Of a stretch of 64,000 nt of DNA, positions 42,581 through 50,778 are shown piece after piece. The notes beneath the pieces are model-generated. The model was not told the origin of the DNA and made no database searches. It worked only from the letters and a program-made list of their open reading frames with translations. The DNA is from Bosea vestrisii (GTDB lineage Bacteria > Pseudomonadota > Alphaproteobacteria > Rhizobiales > Beijerinckiaceae). The translations under genes were made by a program, and so were the position numbers. How positions within the stretch are numbered: the stretch's first letter is position 1; every line of letters starts with the position of its first letter. The stretch is taken from contig NZ_CP126307.1 in assembly GCF_030144325.1 (NCBI RefSeq), positions 2,170,001 through 2,234,000 of the forward strand. The letters run 5' to 3'.

Positions 42581-43726
42581 ATGTCAACGAACGCCGCTTC
42601 GAAAACTCTTATGGCCTCATCCGAAGGCGCCGGAGCTTGCCCCAATGATGTCGTGGAAACTGCGCATCGTCTCTCGCCGAGGCTCGCTGAGCGCGCCGCT
42701 GAAACCGATCAGAACGACAGTTTCGTCAGCGAGAACTACGCTTTGTTCAAACAGGAAGGGCTGGTCGAGGCCGGCGTTCCGCGAGAACTCGGCGGTGGCG
42801 GCGCCGAAATACCCGAGCTCGCCGAAATGCTGCGCGTGCTCGCACGGGCATGCGGTTCCACCGCACTGGCTTTTTCCATGCACACCCATCAGGTCGCCAT
42901 CCCCGCTTGGCGTTGGCGACACCAGAAGGTCGCCGCTGTCGAGCCTCTGCTGAAACGGGTCGCCGCGGAGAGAATCATTTTGTTGTCGTCCGGCGGCTCG
43001 GACTGGATCGGCGGCTCGGGGAAGGCCGAGAGGGACGGCGACGGCTACCGTATCACCGCCCGGAAGGTGTTCACCTCCGGCGCCGAAGCCGGCGACATCC
43101 TGATGACCGGAGCGATCCATGAAGGAGAAGACGGGAACCGGTCGGTCATCCACTTCGGTGCGCCGATGAAGTCCCCGGCGGTGCGCATTGAGGACACCTG
43201 GCGCACGCTGGGCATGCGTGGCACCGCGTCGAACGATGTCGTGATCGAGAATCTCTTTATCCCTGCCGCGAATGTCGCGTTTTCGCGCAAGGCCGGTGAG
43301 TGGCACCCTGTTTTCGAGACAATTGCGACCATCGCTTTCCCGCTGATCTATGCTGTCTACCTCGGAGTTGCCGAGAGCGCGCGCGACATCGCCATCGAGA
43401 TCGCGAAGAAGAAGCAGGCATCCGACCCGTCGCTGGCCGGACGCATGGACACCGAATTGCGGGCCGCGCAGCTCGCACACCGTTGGATGCTGGATACCGT
43501 GGCGCGCAACGCGCCGTGCGCGGAGACGGTCAACGAGGTCATGATCGGGCGTACTCTGGTTGCCCGTCACGCGATTGCAGCTGTCGATCTGGCGATGGAG
43601 CTGGCGGGCGGCGCATCGTTCTACCGGGCAGCGGGATTGGAGCGGCGCTTCCGTGACATCCAAGGTGCACGTTTTCACCCGCTCCAGGCCAGTCCCCAGC
43701 ACGCTATGCCGGTGCAATGGCGCTAG
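42581..43726 (+). CDS. Acyl-CoA dehydrogenase-family protein
   Basis: 381 residues. Three-domain flavoprotein of the acyl-CoA dehydrogenase fold: helical start (AHRLSPRLAERAAETDQ), beta domain with SSGGSDWIGGSGKAERDGDGYRI near residue 140, and C-terminal helices with AGGASFYRAAGLERRFRD. The catalytic glutamate of true dehydrogenases is not evident, and the wording is closer to flavin-dependent monooxygenases of this fold such as SfnB/DszC. With a monooxygenase relic, a flavin reductase relic and an Rrf2 gene nearby, an organosulfur role is possible (inference). Confidence 0.8.
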   Translation: MSTNAASKTLMASSEGAGACPNDVVETAHRLSPRLAERAAETDQNDSFVSENYALFKQEGLVEAGVPRELGGGGAEIPELAEMLRVLARACGSTALAFSMHTHQVAIPAWRWRHQKVAAVEPLLKRVAAERIILLSSGGSDWIGGSGKAERDGDGYRITARKVFTSGAEAGDILMTGAIHEGEDGNRSVIHFGAPMKSPAVRIEDTWRTLGMRGTASNDVVIENLFIPAANVAFSRKAGEWHPVFETIATIAFPLIYAVYLGVAESARDIAIEIAKKKQASDPSLAGRMDTELRAAQLAHRWMLDTVARNAPCAETVNEVMIGRTLVARHAIAAVDLAMELAGGASFYRAAGLERRFRDIQGARFHPLQASPQHAMPVQWR

Positions 43727-44067
43727 GCCTGCCGACGGGTTCGATTTTCTGACAGGCCGATACGGGCCGGAAGAGGAAGCAACATTTCAAGCTTCCTTCT
43801 GCCCTATGGCTGATTCGAACGCGCTTAGCGCGGCGTTTGCGGGCTCCCCCGAACCTGTCGCCGTGCACTGGCGGGATGGCGTGCTCAACCTCCCAACCAG
43901 CCCCGGAACAACGGATATCCGATTGAAGCCGAGGACCGCCCCACCAACGTCAGCTTGCGGGCAATACTCCAGGTTCCGCTCCTGGCGCAGACCCGACCGC
44001 GAGGGAACCAACAATCTAATCGTTGCAATTGGTCAGTGGTTGCCAGCGGATACTCATTTCGGGCCGG
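43727..44067. other. About 340 bases without a supported gene
   Basis: One open frame crosses this stretch but has no ribosome site and no recognisable family. Base composition is mixed. It leads into the relic zone. Confidence 0.5.
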
Positions 44068-44196
44068 CTAGCCGCCCACCCGCGTTCGTCGCCCGGCTGC
44101 AAGCCTGACTTCCAGCCACAAACTATAGCGGGACGCGCTGAAGCAAGCGATGAAATAGACCATGGCGGCGAAGACATAGGCCTCCCGATAGAAGCC
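44068..44196 (-). pseudogene. Relic: C-terminus of an amino-acid ABC transporter permease
   Basis: About 42 codons reading GFYREAYVFAAMVYFIACF and then SASRYSLWLEVRLAAGRR, the usual last membrane segment and tail of HisM/AapM-type permeases. It stops being permease-like abruptly at 44196. No start codon of its own; the rest of the gene is absent. Confidence 0.6.
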
Positions 44197-44201
44197 AAGC
44201 C

Positions 44202-44552
44202 GTCGGCACCTCGCCGGGCTTCTTTTTCCTCGGACAGCACGGCAAATGGCAGGGCTTCTTCGTCGATTTCGGCAGGGCGCTTGCGGCAACCGCGTTCGGC
44301 GACGCCGAGAAGGTGGGCTTCACCTCGTCCTCGCCGCAGCAGCGGCTGCCGGCGCCGCAGGCCGGCGAATTCGACATCCTGCTCTCGGGCGTCACCCAGA
44401 CCGCGACGCGCTCCTTCAAGCTCGGCTTCCATTTCGGCCCGATCATCTTCTATGACGGCCAGGGTCTGTTGGTGAAGAAGGCGCTCGGTGTCAGCAAGGC
44501 GGCCGAGCTCGATGGGGCCACCATCGGCATCCAGAGCCGCACGACGGCGTGC
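44202..44552 (+). pseudogene. Relic: part of an AapJ-like amino-acid binding protein
   Basis: About 117 codons on the opposite strand to the permease relic. Segments GKWQGFFVDFGRALAATAFGD, GEFDILLSGVTQTATRS and IIFYDGQGLLVKKALGV are those of the family 3 binding proteins of general L-amino-acid transporters. No start, no signal peptide, and the frame goes off-family near 44552. Confidence 0.6.
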
Positions 44553-44556
44553 GCCG

Positions 44557-44736
44557 CAGGCCGATCCGCGCGCCAGCATCGATGTCGAGCACTATGTCCG
44601 CACCGCGAAGATCGCCGAGCGCGGCAAGCTCGACGCGATGTTCCTCGCCGTTGCAGCACTGGAAGTGAAGATCACTCCCGAGATCGAGGCATGGATCGAC
44701 GCGGCCCATCAGCTCCATGGCAGCTCGGCGCCCTGA
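44557..44736 (+). pseudogene. Relic: fused pieces of a luciferase-like monooxygenase and a second enzyme
   Basis: In the next frame, about 32 codons match the N-terminus of NtaA/DszA-type flavin monooxygenases (ADPRASIDVEHYVRTAKIAERGKLDAMFLA). At about 44653 the sequence changes to ALEVKITPEIEAWIDAAHQLHG and stops, which resembles the end of an aldo/keto reductase; that second call is weak. Two gene pieces joined in one frame. Confidence 0.45.
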
Positions 44737-44798
44737 ACGTCCGTGGCCTAGGCCTCAGCTCGCAGCCGTTACTTGCAGCCCCCGCAAAATAGATCGAT

Positions 44799-44813
44799 AT
44801 AGTGTACTTCTAT
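44799..44813. promoter_or_regulatory. Inverted repeat upstream of the Rrf2 gene
   Basis: ATAG (44799-44802) and CTAT (44810-44813) face each other with 7 bases between, 15 bases before the GTG start, in an AT-rich patch. Possible autoregulatory site. Confidence 0.3.
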
Positions 44814-44827
44814 GCGGGGATGGGCAG

Positions 44828-45277
44828 GTGCTGACGAACAAGGGCAAATACGGCATCAAGGCGATGGTTCACCTCGCAAGGCTCGAGGCCGGCGAAACCG
44901 CCCAGATCGCCGAAATCGCCCAGCGCAACAACATCTCGAAGAAGTTTCTCGACGCCATCCTGCTGGATCTGCGCAATGCCGGCATGCTGCGCAGCAAGAA
45001 AGGCCCCGGCGGCGGTTATGCCTTGGCGAAGCCGGCCCGCACCATCAAGGTCGGCGCGGTCATTCGCGCCCTCGAAGGGCCGATCGCACCGATCGACTGC
45101 GCTAGCCAATCGGCCTTCAGGCCGTGCCAGGACTGCGGCGATATCGAAGCTTGCGTCGTCCGCTCGGTGATGCGCGAGGTGCGCGACGCGATGGCTGCAG
45201 TCGTCGACAATACGACCATTGCCGATCTCGTCGGCCGCGCCGCAGCTCACAAGCGAGAGATCGACTTCGCGATCTGA
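44828..45277 (+). CDS. Rrf2-family transcriptional regulator with Cys cluster
   Basis: 149 residues from a GTG at 44828, which gives the usual Rrf2 start (LTNKGKYGIKAMVHLARLE). Winged helix to about residue 60, then the GPGGGYAL wing, then a cysteine-rich stretch (IDCASQSAFRPCQDCGDIEAC) with four cysteines spaced 8, 2 and 5 apart. IscR/NsrR/RsrR members bind an iron-sulfur cluster at this place. It precedes a flavin reductase relic, so it may have sensed sulfur or iron status for that operon. Confidence 0.87.
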   Translation: MLTNKGKYGIKAMVHLARLEAGETAQIAEIAQRNNISKKFLDAILLDLRNAGMLRSKKGPGGGYALAKPARTIKVGAVIRALEGPIAPIDCASQSAFRPCQDCGDIEACVVRSVMREVRDAMAAVVDNTTIADLVGRAAAHKREIDFAI

Positions 45278-45278
45278 A

Positions 45279-45296
45279 GTCTATTACTTAGTAGAC
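45279..45296. promoter_or_regulatory. Inverted repeat between the Rrf2 and flavin reductase genes
   Basis: GTCTA (45279-45283) and TAGAC (45292-45296) form a perfect 5-bp inverted repeat with an 8-base spacer, directly after the Rrf2 stop and 51 bases before the next start. A second candidate Rrf2 operator. Confidence 0.4.
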
Positions 45297-45346
45297 AAAT
45301 TATCACGAGAACCTATTTTCGGCCGAAGCGGAACCGCATTCCGGTT

Positions 45347-45574
45347 ATGATCATGAATCAGCAGTTCGCCCCGCCCGGCGCCGCCGATATCCACTCCGAT
45401 GCCTTCAAGGCGGTGATGCGCAATGTCGCGGGCGCGGTCAGCATCATCACCGCTTCCCATGCCGGCGAGCGCGCCGGTCTGACCGCGACATCGCTGACCG
45501 CGCTTGCGGCCGAACCGCCGACCGTGGTCGTCTGCATCGGGGCCGACGAAGAGCGGGTTTACGAATTTGGCTAG
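45347..45574 (+). pseudogene. Truncated flavin reductase
   Basis: 75 codons of a flavin reductase-like (FMN-binding split-barrel) protein: FKAVMRNVAGAVSIITA and GLTATSLTALAAEPPTVVVCIG are the family's N-terminal motifs. Full members have about 160-180 residues; this frame ends at 45574, right before the AT-rich right end of the island. It would be the reductase partner of the relic monooxygenase or the acyl-CoA dehydrogenase-type enzyme. Confidence 0.7.
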
Positions 45575-46120
45575 GTGCGACACTCTGCCCGCTTCGCCGC
45601 AATTCTATTCGCTGACGTTCATCGGCAACCTCAACGAACGTTGGCCTCCCTCTGCAGATTTGAATTGAATTGTGATAGTTATCAGTTATTTAAAATGTTG
45701 TTCAAGTCCCTCTCCCGCTACCACCTCGCCGGTCGGTGCGCGCAGCGTTCACCGTCCGCGTCGATGGCGATACGCTTTCGTTCGTTCGTCAGCGCGGCTT
45801 TGAATTCAGTCCCAGGCGTTTCCGCCGCTGCCGATGACGTCGCCGCGGCGAGTTCGCTAGCGCCTTGTCGCTCCTAGAGGCGCCCCCCGCATCATCACCT
45901 GCAGGATGCGCCAGGCCGCTCGGCCGCTTGGCCGCAGGATCACGATCCGCTCCAGCGCAGCGGCTTCCAGATCGACCGTGTAATGGTTCTTGGCCGCGCC
46001 CGGCTCGAGCCGGCGGCGTGATTGCCTGCGGCTGGCCGGTTCAAAGCCGCCATCGGTTCGTTGCCCACCATGCAGCCGCCACGATGGCGAGCATGCCGAG
46101 CGTGACAAGAAGCGCCTCGC
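45575..46120. other. Right end of the island and following chromosome, no gene seen
   Basis: 45575-45699 is AT-rich and looks non-coding. After the tRNA-like repeat (45723) the GC-rich sequence has open frames on both strands, but none has a ribosome site or a family. A minus-strand frame near 46030-46120 reads as one hydrophobic helix (LLVTLGMLAIVAAAWWATNRW), perhaps a tiny membrane peptide; I do not call it. Confidence 0.45.
45700..45723 (+). repeat. attR-type direct repeat of the tRNA-Met 3' end
   Basis: 24 bases matching 33837-33860 with one mismatch, ending in the same CCA. There is no tRNA body upstream of it (the preceding bases are AT-rich), so it is a detached copy, as left by site-specific integration. 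Confidence 0.8.
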
Positions 46121-46318
46121 CTATCGAGCCGGTTCCTTCCGTGCGTCCATGAAACTCGCGAACCAGGCACCGTCGACGATCTCCCTGGAGTCGTCGCGCC
46201 ACTGCGCCGTCACCCGGCACAGCAGTTCGATCTCATCGAAGGAGAGATCGAAAAACGGCAGCAGCATCGGGTTGCCGACGATCGAACGATCGCTCTCGGC
46301 TACAGCCTCGCCGTCCAT
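46121..46318 (-). CDS. Small hypothetical protein
   Basis: 65 residues from ATG 46318, preceded by GGGGGGAAG at a good distance. Reads MDGEAVAESDRSIVGNPMLL and then FFDLSFDEIELLCRVTAQW; acidic with no signal or membrane segment. No family recognised. The good ribosome site and balanced composition make it a plausible small gene. Confidence 0.45.
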   Translation of the reverse strand: MDGEAVAESDRSIVGNPMLLPFFDLSFDEIELLCRVTAQWRDDSREIVDGAWFASFMDARKEPAR

Positions 46319-46561
46319 GAATCTTCCCCCCATGCGTCGCCCTCGCATCGGCTCCTTCGGGAGCGCGCTGAGGCAACATCAATCTTATGCGTCCCGCCAC
46401 ACCCAAATGGGGGCGGCCGACGTTATTGTTCCTTATGGTACTGATTTTGGCGAATTCGCATAGAGCCCTCGGCGCCGGCGCATCTTGAACGGTGATGATC
46501 ATAGCGCCAGATGCCTCGGGCGCCGGCGTTGCGGCGTGCCGCACCAGCCCGGACCTCGCTT

Positions 46562-47599
46562 ATGCCCGCCAATCTCGAACTCGGCCTCGACACCTTCGGC
46601 GACGTCACCGCCGACCCGGACGGCGCTTTGCTTTCGCATGCGCAGGTCATCCGCGACCTCGTCGACCAGGCAGTGCTCGCCGACGAGCTCGGCATCGACT
46701 TCTTCGGTATCGGCGAGCATCACCGTGCCGATTTCGCGGTGTCCTCGCCCGAGACCGTGCTTGCCGGCATCGCCACCCGCACCAGTCGTATCCGCCTCGG
46801 CTCGGCCGTCACCGTGCTGAGTTCGGACGATCCGATCCGCGTCTTCCAGCGTTTCTCGACGGTCGACGCGCTCTCGAACGGCCGCGCCGAGGTCATCCTC
46901 GGCCGCGGCTCCTTCACCGAATCCTTCCCGCTCTTCGGCTTTGACCTCAGCCAATACGAAGTACTGTTCGAAGAGAAGCTCGATCTTTTCGCTGAGCTGA
47001 TCCGCAAGAAGAACATCACATGGGAAGGCAGCCTTCGACCGCCGCTCAAGGACCAGCAGGTCTTCCCGCGGCTGGAGAAAGGCGAGCTGACGACCTGGAT
47101 CGGCGTCGGCGGCAGCCCGGAATCGGTGATCAGGGCAGCGCGCTACGATCTGCCATTGATGCTCGCCATCATCGGCGGCCCGGCGCAGCGCTTTGCCCCC
47201 TACGCCCAGCTCTACCGCGACGCGATGGGGCGGCTCGGCCAGGCCGAACGGCCGATCGGCGTGCATTCGCCGGGCTATGTCGCCGCGAACGATGCGCAGG
47301 CGGTCGAGGAGTTCTTCCCGGCCTACAAGGCGATGCGCGACCGAATCGGCGCCGAGCGCGGCTGGGGCCCGATGTCGCGCGAGGAGTTCGAGCGCGAGGT
47401 CGCAGGCGGCTCGCTCTATCTCGGCTCGCCCGAGACCGTCGCGCGCAAGATCGCAGCGACGGTCAAGGCGCTCGGCCTCTCGCGCTTCCAGCTTAAGATC
47501 AGTGCCGGCCCCCTGTCACAGGACAAGTTGCTGCGCTGTATCGAGCTCTATGGTCGCGAGGTCATCCCGATGGTGCGCGGTATGGTCGGCACGGGCTAG
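46562..47599 (+). CDS. LLM-class flavin-dependent oxidoreductase
   Basis: 345 residues from ATG 46562. Luciferase-like TIM barrel: LGLDTFGDV at the start, then DFFGIGEHHRADFAVSSPETVLA and TSRIRLGSAVTVLSSDDPIRVFQ with the typical VLS cis-peptide area, and GSPETVARKIAATV near the end. Subgroup of FMN-dependent monooxygenases/oxidoreductases acting on unknown organic substrates. It ends 2 bases before the convergent SMP-30 gene. Confidence 0.9.
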   Translation: MPANLELGLDTFGDVTADPDGALLSHAQVIRDLVDQAVLADELGIDFFGIGEHHRADFAVSSPETVLAGIATRTSRIRLGSAVTVLSSDDPIRVFQRFSTVDALSNGRAEVILGRGSFTESFPLFGFDLSQYEVLFEEKLDLFAELIRKKNITWEGSLRPPLKDQQVFPRLEKGELTTWIGVGGSPESVIRAARYDLPLMLAIIGGPAQRFAPYAQLYRDAMGRLGQAERPIGVHSPGYVAANDAQAVEEFFPAYKAMRDRIGAERGWGPMSREEFEREVAGGSLYLGSPETVARKIAATVKALGLSRFQLKISAGPLSQDKLLRCIELYGREVIPMVRGMVGTG

Positions 47600-47600
47600 C

Positions 47601-48692
47601 TCACACCGCCCCGTGCGCCTCGACATAGAAGGCGTAGAGCGAATGGCAGCTCGCCATATAGAGCCGGTTGCCCTTCGGTCCGCCGAAGCAGAGATTTGCG
47701 CAGCGCTCCGGCAGCCGGATGAAGGCAAGCGGCTTGCCGGCCGGGCTGAACACCATCACCCCGTCGAGATCCTCCGACTTGCCGCGCAGGCCGAAGACCT
47801 TGCGCCCGCCGACATCGGCGGGCTCGGCATTGAGCGCGCCATTGCTGCCATAGCCGCACCAGAGATTGCCGTCGCGATCGACACGGAAGCCGTCCAGCGC
47901 GCCGAAATCGGCGGCGTCGATCAGCTTGACCTTGTTCGAGACCGCCCCCTGCGCGTCGATATCGTAGCTCCAGATGCTGCGGTTCGGCGTGCCGCGCCAT
48001 TCGACGACATAGAGCTTCTTCTCGTCCGGCGAGAAGGCGAGCCCGTTGGGATTGACGAGATCGGTGATCACCGCCGTCAGCTTCCCGTCGGGCGCGAGCC
48101 GGTAGACGTTCGTCGTCGCCTGCTCCGGCTTGGCGCGTGAGCCTTCCCATTCGCCGCTGATACCGAAGAGCGGGTCGGTGAACCAGATCGTGTCGTCCGA
48201 CCTGACGACGACATCGTTCGGCGCGTTCAGGCGCTTGCCCTCGAACTTGTCGGCGAGAACGGTGATCCGGCCGTTCTTCTCGGTGCGGGTGATGCGCCGC
48301 GTCACCGAATGCTCGCAGGTGACGAGCCTGCCCTGCCGGTCGCGGGCATTGCCATTGGCGTAGTTGGCGTTCTCGCGGAAGACGGTGAAGCTGTTCTTCA
48401 CCTCATCATATTTCATGATCCGATTGTTCGGGATGTCGCTGACGAGGAGGTAGCGCCCTTCCGGAAAATAGACCGGCCCCTCGGCCCAGCGCATGCCGGT
48501 GCCAACCTGCTCGACCGTGCTCGAATAGATCCGGTACTTGGCGAAACTCGGATCGAGGATATCGACCGAAGGATCGGGATAACGCTGGTTCGGTTTGAAC
48601 GGGAAGCCTTGTGCCAGGGCTGGAGCGGCCAGCGCCGAGCCGGTTGCCGCGAGCCCGCCCTTCAGCAGGCGACGGCGAGACATCTGCACCAT
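47601..48692 (-). CDS. SMP-30/gluconolactonase-family lactonase, Tat-exported
   Basis: 363 residues from ATG 48692, with GGGGGAA just upstream (ATG 48704 is an alternative). Tat signal (SRRRLLKGGLAATGSALA), then a six-bladed propeller with the SMP-30 metal-site segments EGPVYFPEGRYLLVSD, APNDVVVRSDDTIWFTDPLFG and NGLAFSPDEKKLYVVEW. It opens sugar lactones; periplasmic place fits a first step before uptake. Neighbours encode later steps of sugar-acid breakdown. Confidence 0.88.
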   Translation of the reverse strand: MVQMSRRRLLKGGLAATGSALAAPALAQGFPFKPNQRYPDPSVDILDPSFAKYRIYSSTVEQVGTGMRWAEGPVYFPEGRYLLVSDIPNNRIMKYDEVKNSFTVFRENANYANGNARDRQGRLVTCEHSVTRRITRTEKNGRITVLADKFEGKRLNAPNDVVVRSDDTIWFTDPLFGISGEWEGSRAKPEQATTNVYRLAPDGKLTAVITDLVNPNGLAFSPDEKKLYVVEWRGTPNRSIWSYDIDAQGAVSNKVKLIDAADFGALDGFRVDRDGNLWCGYGSNGALNAEPADVGGRKVFGLRGKSEDLDGVMVFSPAGKPLAFIRLPERCANLCFGGPKGNRLYMASCHSLYAFYVEAHGAV

Positions 48693-48727
48693 TGTTTCCC
48701 CCATGCTTTTGTTGTCGTTGACGGTTC

Positions 48728-48753
48728 CCGGCGCCGCCGGCTGGCGGCGCCGG
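48728..48753 (-). terminator. Hairpin between the RraA-like and SMP-30 genes
   Basis: Perfect 11-bp stem (48728-48738 with 48743-48753) with a 4-base loop. No T-run on either side. Probably ends or weakens transcription between the two minus-strand genes. Confidence 0.4.
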
Positions 48754-48808
48754 CTAGGCGGGCTTTCACAAGGCTCGCCACCGCATCAGCAGCGGGTGAA
48801 TGCGGGAC

Positions 48809-49528
48809 TCACTTCCAGTCCGGCCGCCATTTCGCGAATTCTGCCTTGGTCTCGGCATTGGCCGGGTAGAGCCCGAAGATGCCGCGCCCTTCCCTGACCT
48901 TGGCCTCGACGAAATCCTCATAGGCAGTCTGCTCATAGGCCTCGACCGCGACCTCATTGGCGATGTCGGCCGGAATCACGCAGACGCCCTCGCCGTCACC
49001 GACCACGATGTCGCCGGGATAGACCGGGACATCGCCGCAGCCGATCGGTGCGTTGATGTCGAGCGCATGGTGCCGGATCAGGTTGGTCGGCGCGCTCGGT
49101 CGGTTGTGATAGGCCGGGAAGCCGAGCGCGGCGATCTCGGGGCTGTCGCGGAAGCCGCCATCGCTGACGATGCCGGCGGCGCCCCGCTGCATCAACCGCG
49201 TCACCAGGATGCCGCCGGCCGAGGCGGCGCGCGCATCCTTGCGGCTGTCGATCACCATGACGTGGCCGGGCGGGCAGGTTTCGACCGCGACGCGCTGCGG
49301 ATGCTGCGTGCCCTCGAACACGCCGAGATGGTCGAGATCCTCGCGCGCCGGAATGTAGCGCAGCGTGAAGGCCTCGCCGACCATGTGCGGCGCGTTCGGC
49401 GAGAGCGGCCGCACATCCTGGATGAACTGGTTGCGCAGGCCGCGCTTGAACAGCGCCGTGGTCAGGGTCGCGGTCGAGACGCGCTTCAGCTTCTCGCGAT
49501 TCTCGGGGGTCAGGGTGGTCGATGTCAT
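48809..49528 (-). CDS. RraA-like / HMG aldolase-family protein
   Basis: 239 residues from ATG 49528. RraA-fold core: GAAGIVSDGGFRDSPEI with the glycine-rich ligand loop, VYPGDIVVGDGEGVCVIPAD near the end. Members of this size in sugar or aromatic catabolic clusters act as 4-hydroxy-4-methyl-2-oxoglutarate or 4-carboxy-type aldolases or oxaloacetate decarboxylases rather than RNase E inhibitors. Context favours an aldolase or decarboxylase step. Confidence 0.85.
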   Translation of the reverse strand: MTSTTLTPENREKLKRVSTATLTTALFKRGLRNQFIQDVRPLSPNAPHMVGEAFTLRYIPAREDLDHLGVFEGTQHPQRVAVETCPPGHVMVIDSRKDARAASAGGILVTRLMQRGAAGIVSDGGFRDSPEIAALGFPAYHNRPSAPTNLIRHHALDINAPIGCGDVPVYPGDIVVGDGEGVCVIPADIANEVAVEAYEQTAYEDFVEAKVREGRGIFGLYPANAETKAEFAKWRPDWK

Positions 49529-49687
49529 AGTTTCAGGCTCCTCCGGAGACCGTGAGAGGATTTCGTCAGCGTGAGTCGGCTGGCGCGGCTGTCGAGAACC
49601 GGAGCGGAGCGTACATTGGTACGTGAGCACCGGAAGCGCAGACAGTCGCGTCAGACGGCCGCGATGGCGGAATGATCGCGCGGTCGG

Positions 49688-50674
49688 TCACTCGATCTTG
49701 ACGTTGGCCTTCTGCGCCACCTCGGCCCAGCGCTTGGTCTCGTTGGCGATATGGGCGGTGAACTCGGCCTGGCTCGAGCCAACCGGGTCGACGCCGAGCT
49801 TCTTGAGCTGCTCGATCACCGCCGGCTCGCGCATGATCGCCTGCGTCTCGGTGGAGAGCTTGGCGACGATCTCCGGCGGAACCTTCGACGGGGCGAAGAA
49901 GCCGTGCCAGGAGCTGGCGTCGTAGCCCGGGATGAACTCGGACAGCGCCGGCAGGTCGGGCGCGACGGCAAGCCGCTTCGGCGTCGCGGTGGCGAGCGCC
50001 CGGATCTTGCCGGCTTCGACATGCGGCCAGGCAATGGTGATGTTGTCGAAGGTGATCTGGATCTGGCCGGAGAGCAGATCCTGCGTTACCTGCCCGCTCG
50101 AGCGGTAGGGCACATGGACCATATCGGTGCCGGTCGAGACCTTGAACAGCTCGGCGGCCATATGGGTCGAGGTGCCGGCGCCGGACGAGCCGAACGAATA
50201 TTTGCCCGGATTCTTCTTCAAGAGCTCGATCAGCTCCGGCACCGTCTTGGCCGGCAAGTCGAGATTGACCATCAGGATGTTCGGCACGCTCGCGAGCTGC
50301 GAGATCGGCGCGAAGTCCTTGATGTGGTCATAAGGCATCTTCGTATAGACCGCCGGGTTGATGGCATGGCTCGAGACCGTGCCGAGCGTCAGCGTGTAGC
50401 CGTCGGGCTCCGATCGTGCGACCCCCGCCGCCCCGGTGTTGCCGCCGGCTCCGACGCGGTTCTCGATGATGAACTTGCCATTCAGTCTGGCACTGAGCCG
50501 ATCCGCCACGATGCGGCCGAGCAGGTCGGTCGTTCCGCCCGCGGCAAACGGCACCACGATGGTGACGACCCTGCCTCCAGGATAGCCGCTCTGTGCCAAG
50601 GCCGGTGTAAAGCCAGGCGCGGCCAGCATGGCGCCGGCTGCGGCGAGCAGGCTGCGGCGTGTGATCGATGTCAT
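49688..50674 (-). CDS. TctC/Bug-type tripartite tricarboxylate transporter binding protein
   Basis: 328 residues from ATG 50674 (GGGAGGA upstream). Signal peptide (RRSLLAAAGAMLAAPGF), then the Bug fold with VVTIVVPFAAGGTTDLLGRIVA and VPYRSSGQVTQDLLSGQIQ. These proteins bind carboxylated compounds in the periplasm. No tctA/tctB membrane genes are adjacent, so it is an orphan, as often. A much longer upstream reading frame is not family sequence. Confidence 0.9.
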   Translation of the reverse strand: MTSITRRSLLAAAGAMLAAPGFTPALAQSGYPGGRVVTIVVPFAAGGTTDLLGRIVADRLSARLNGKFIIENRVGAGGNTGAAGVARSEPDGYTLTLGTVSSHAINPAVYTKMPYDHIKDFAPISQLASVPNILMVNLDLPAKTVPELIELLKKNPGKYSFGSSGAGTSTHMAAELFKVSTGTDMVHVPYRSSGQVTQDLLSGQIQITFDNITIAWPHVEAGKIRALATATPKRLAVAPDLPALSEFIPGYDASSWHGFFAPSKVPPEIVAKLSTETQAIMREPAVIEQLKKLGVDPVGSSQAEFTAHIANETKRWAEVAQKANVKIE

Positions 50675-50753
50675 CCAATCCTCCCTCGTCATTTCCATCC
50701 GGCCCATGCCGTTCCGGCGTCTTGCGGCCGTCTTGCTCGACTGCATAGCACGC

Positions 50754-50778
50754 AATTTCAGATTTGAAATCTGAAATT
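50754..50778. promoter_or_regulatory. Large palindromic operator between tctC-like and gntR-like genes
   Basis: AATTTCAGATTT (50754-50765) and AAATCTGAAATT (50767-50778) are perfect 12-base arms around a single G. A third half, ATTTCAGACTT, follows at 50776-50786. This AT-rich island in GC-rich DNA lies in the divergent region of the regulator and the binding-protein gene, as expected for a GntR/FadR-type operator. Confidence 0.7.

Larger units (their letters stand above)
33861..45723. mobile_element. Genomic island inserted in tRNA-Met (about 11.9 kb)
   Basis: The element runs from the base after tRNA-Met to the repeated tRNA 3' end. Inside: cytochrome c, coxMNOP-like oxidase with subunit IV, PRC-barrel protein, IS110-family transposase, HxlR regulator, acyl-CoA dehydrogenase, gene relics, Rrf2 regulator, cut flavin reductase. 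Base use is visibly more AT-rich at 39500-42600 and 45575-45723 than in the flanks. No integrase or excisionase gene is present, so it is probably a fixed, decayed island. Mobility is inference; the repeat is seen directly. Confidence 0.7.

Noticed and set aside
43560..44108. Plus-strand frame of 182 codons after the acyl-CoA dehydrogenase
   Set aside because: It starts inside that gene in another frame, has no ribosome site and no family.
45575..45877. 100-codon frame across the right attachment repeat
   Set aside because: It spans the tRNA-like repeat and an AT-rich gap; no start signal and no family.
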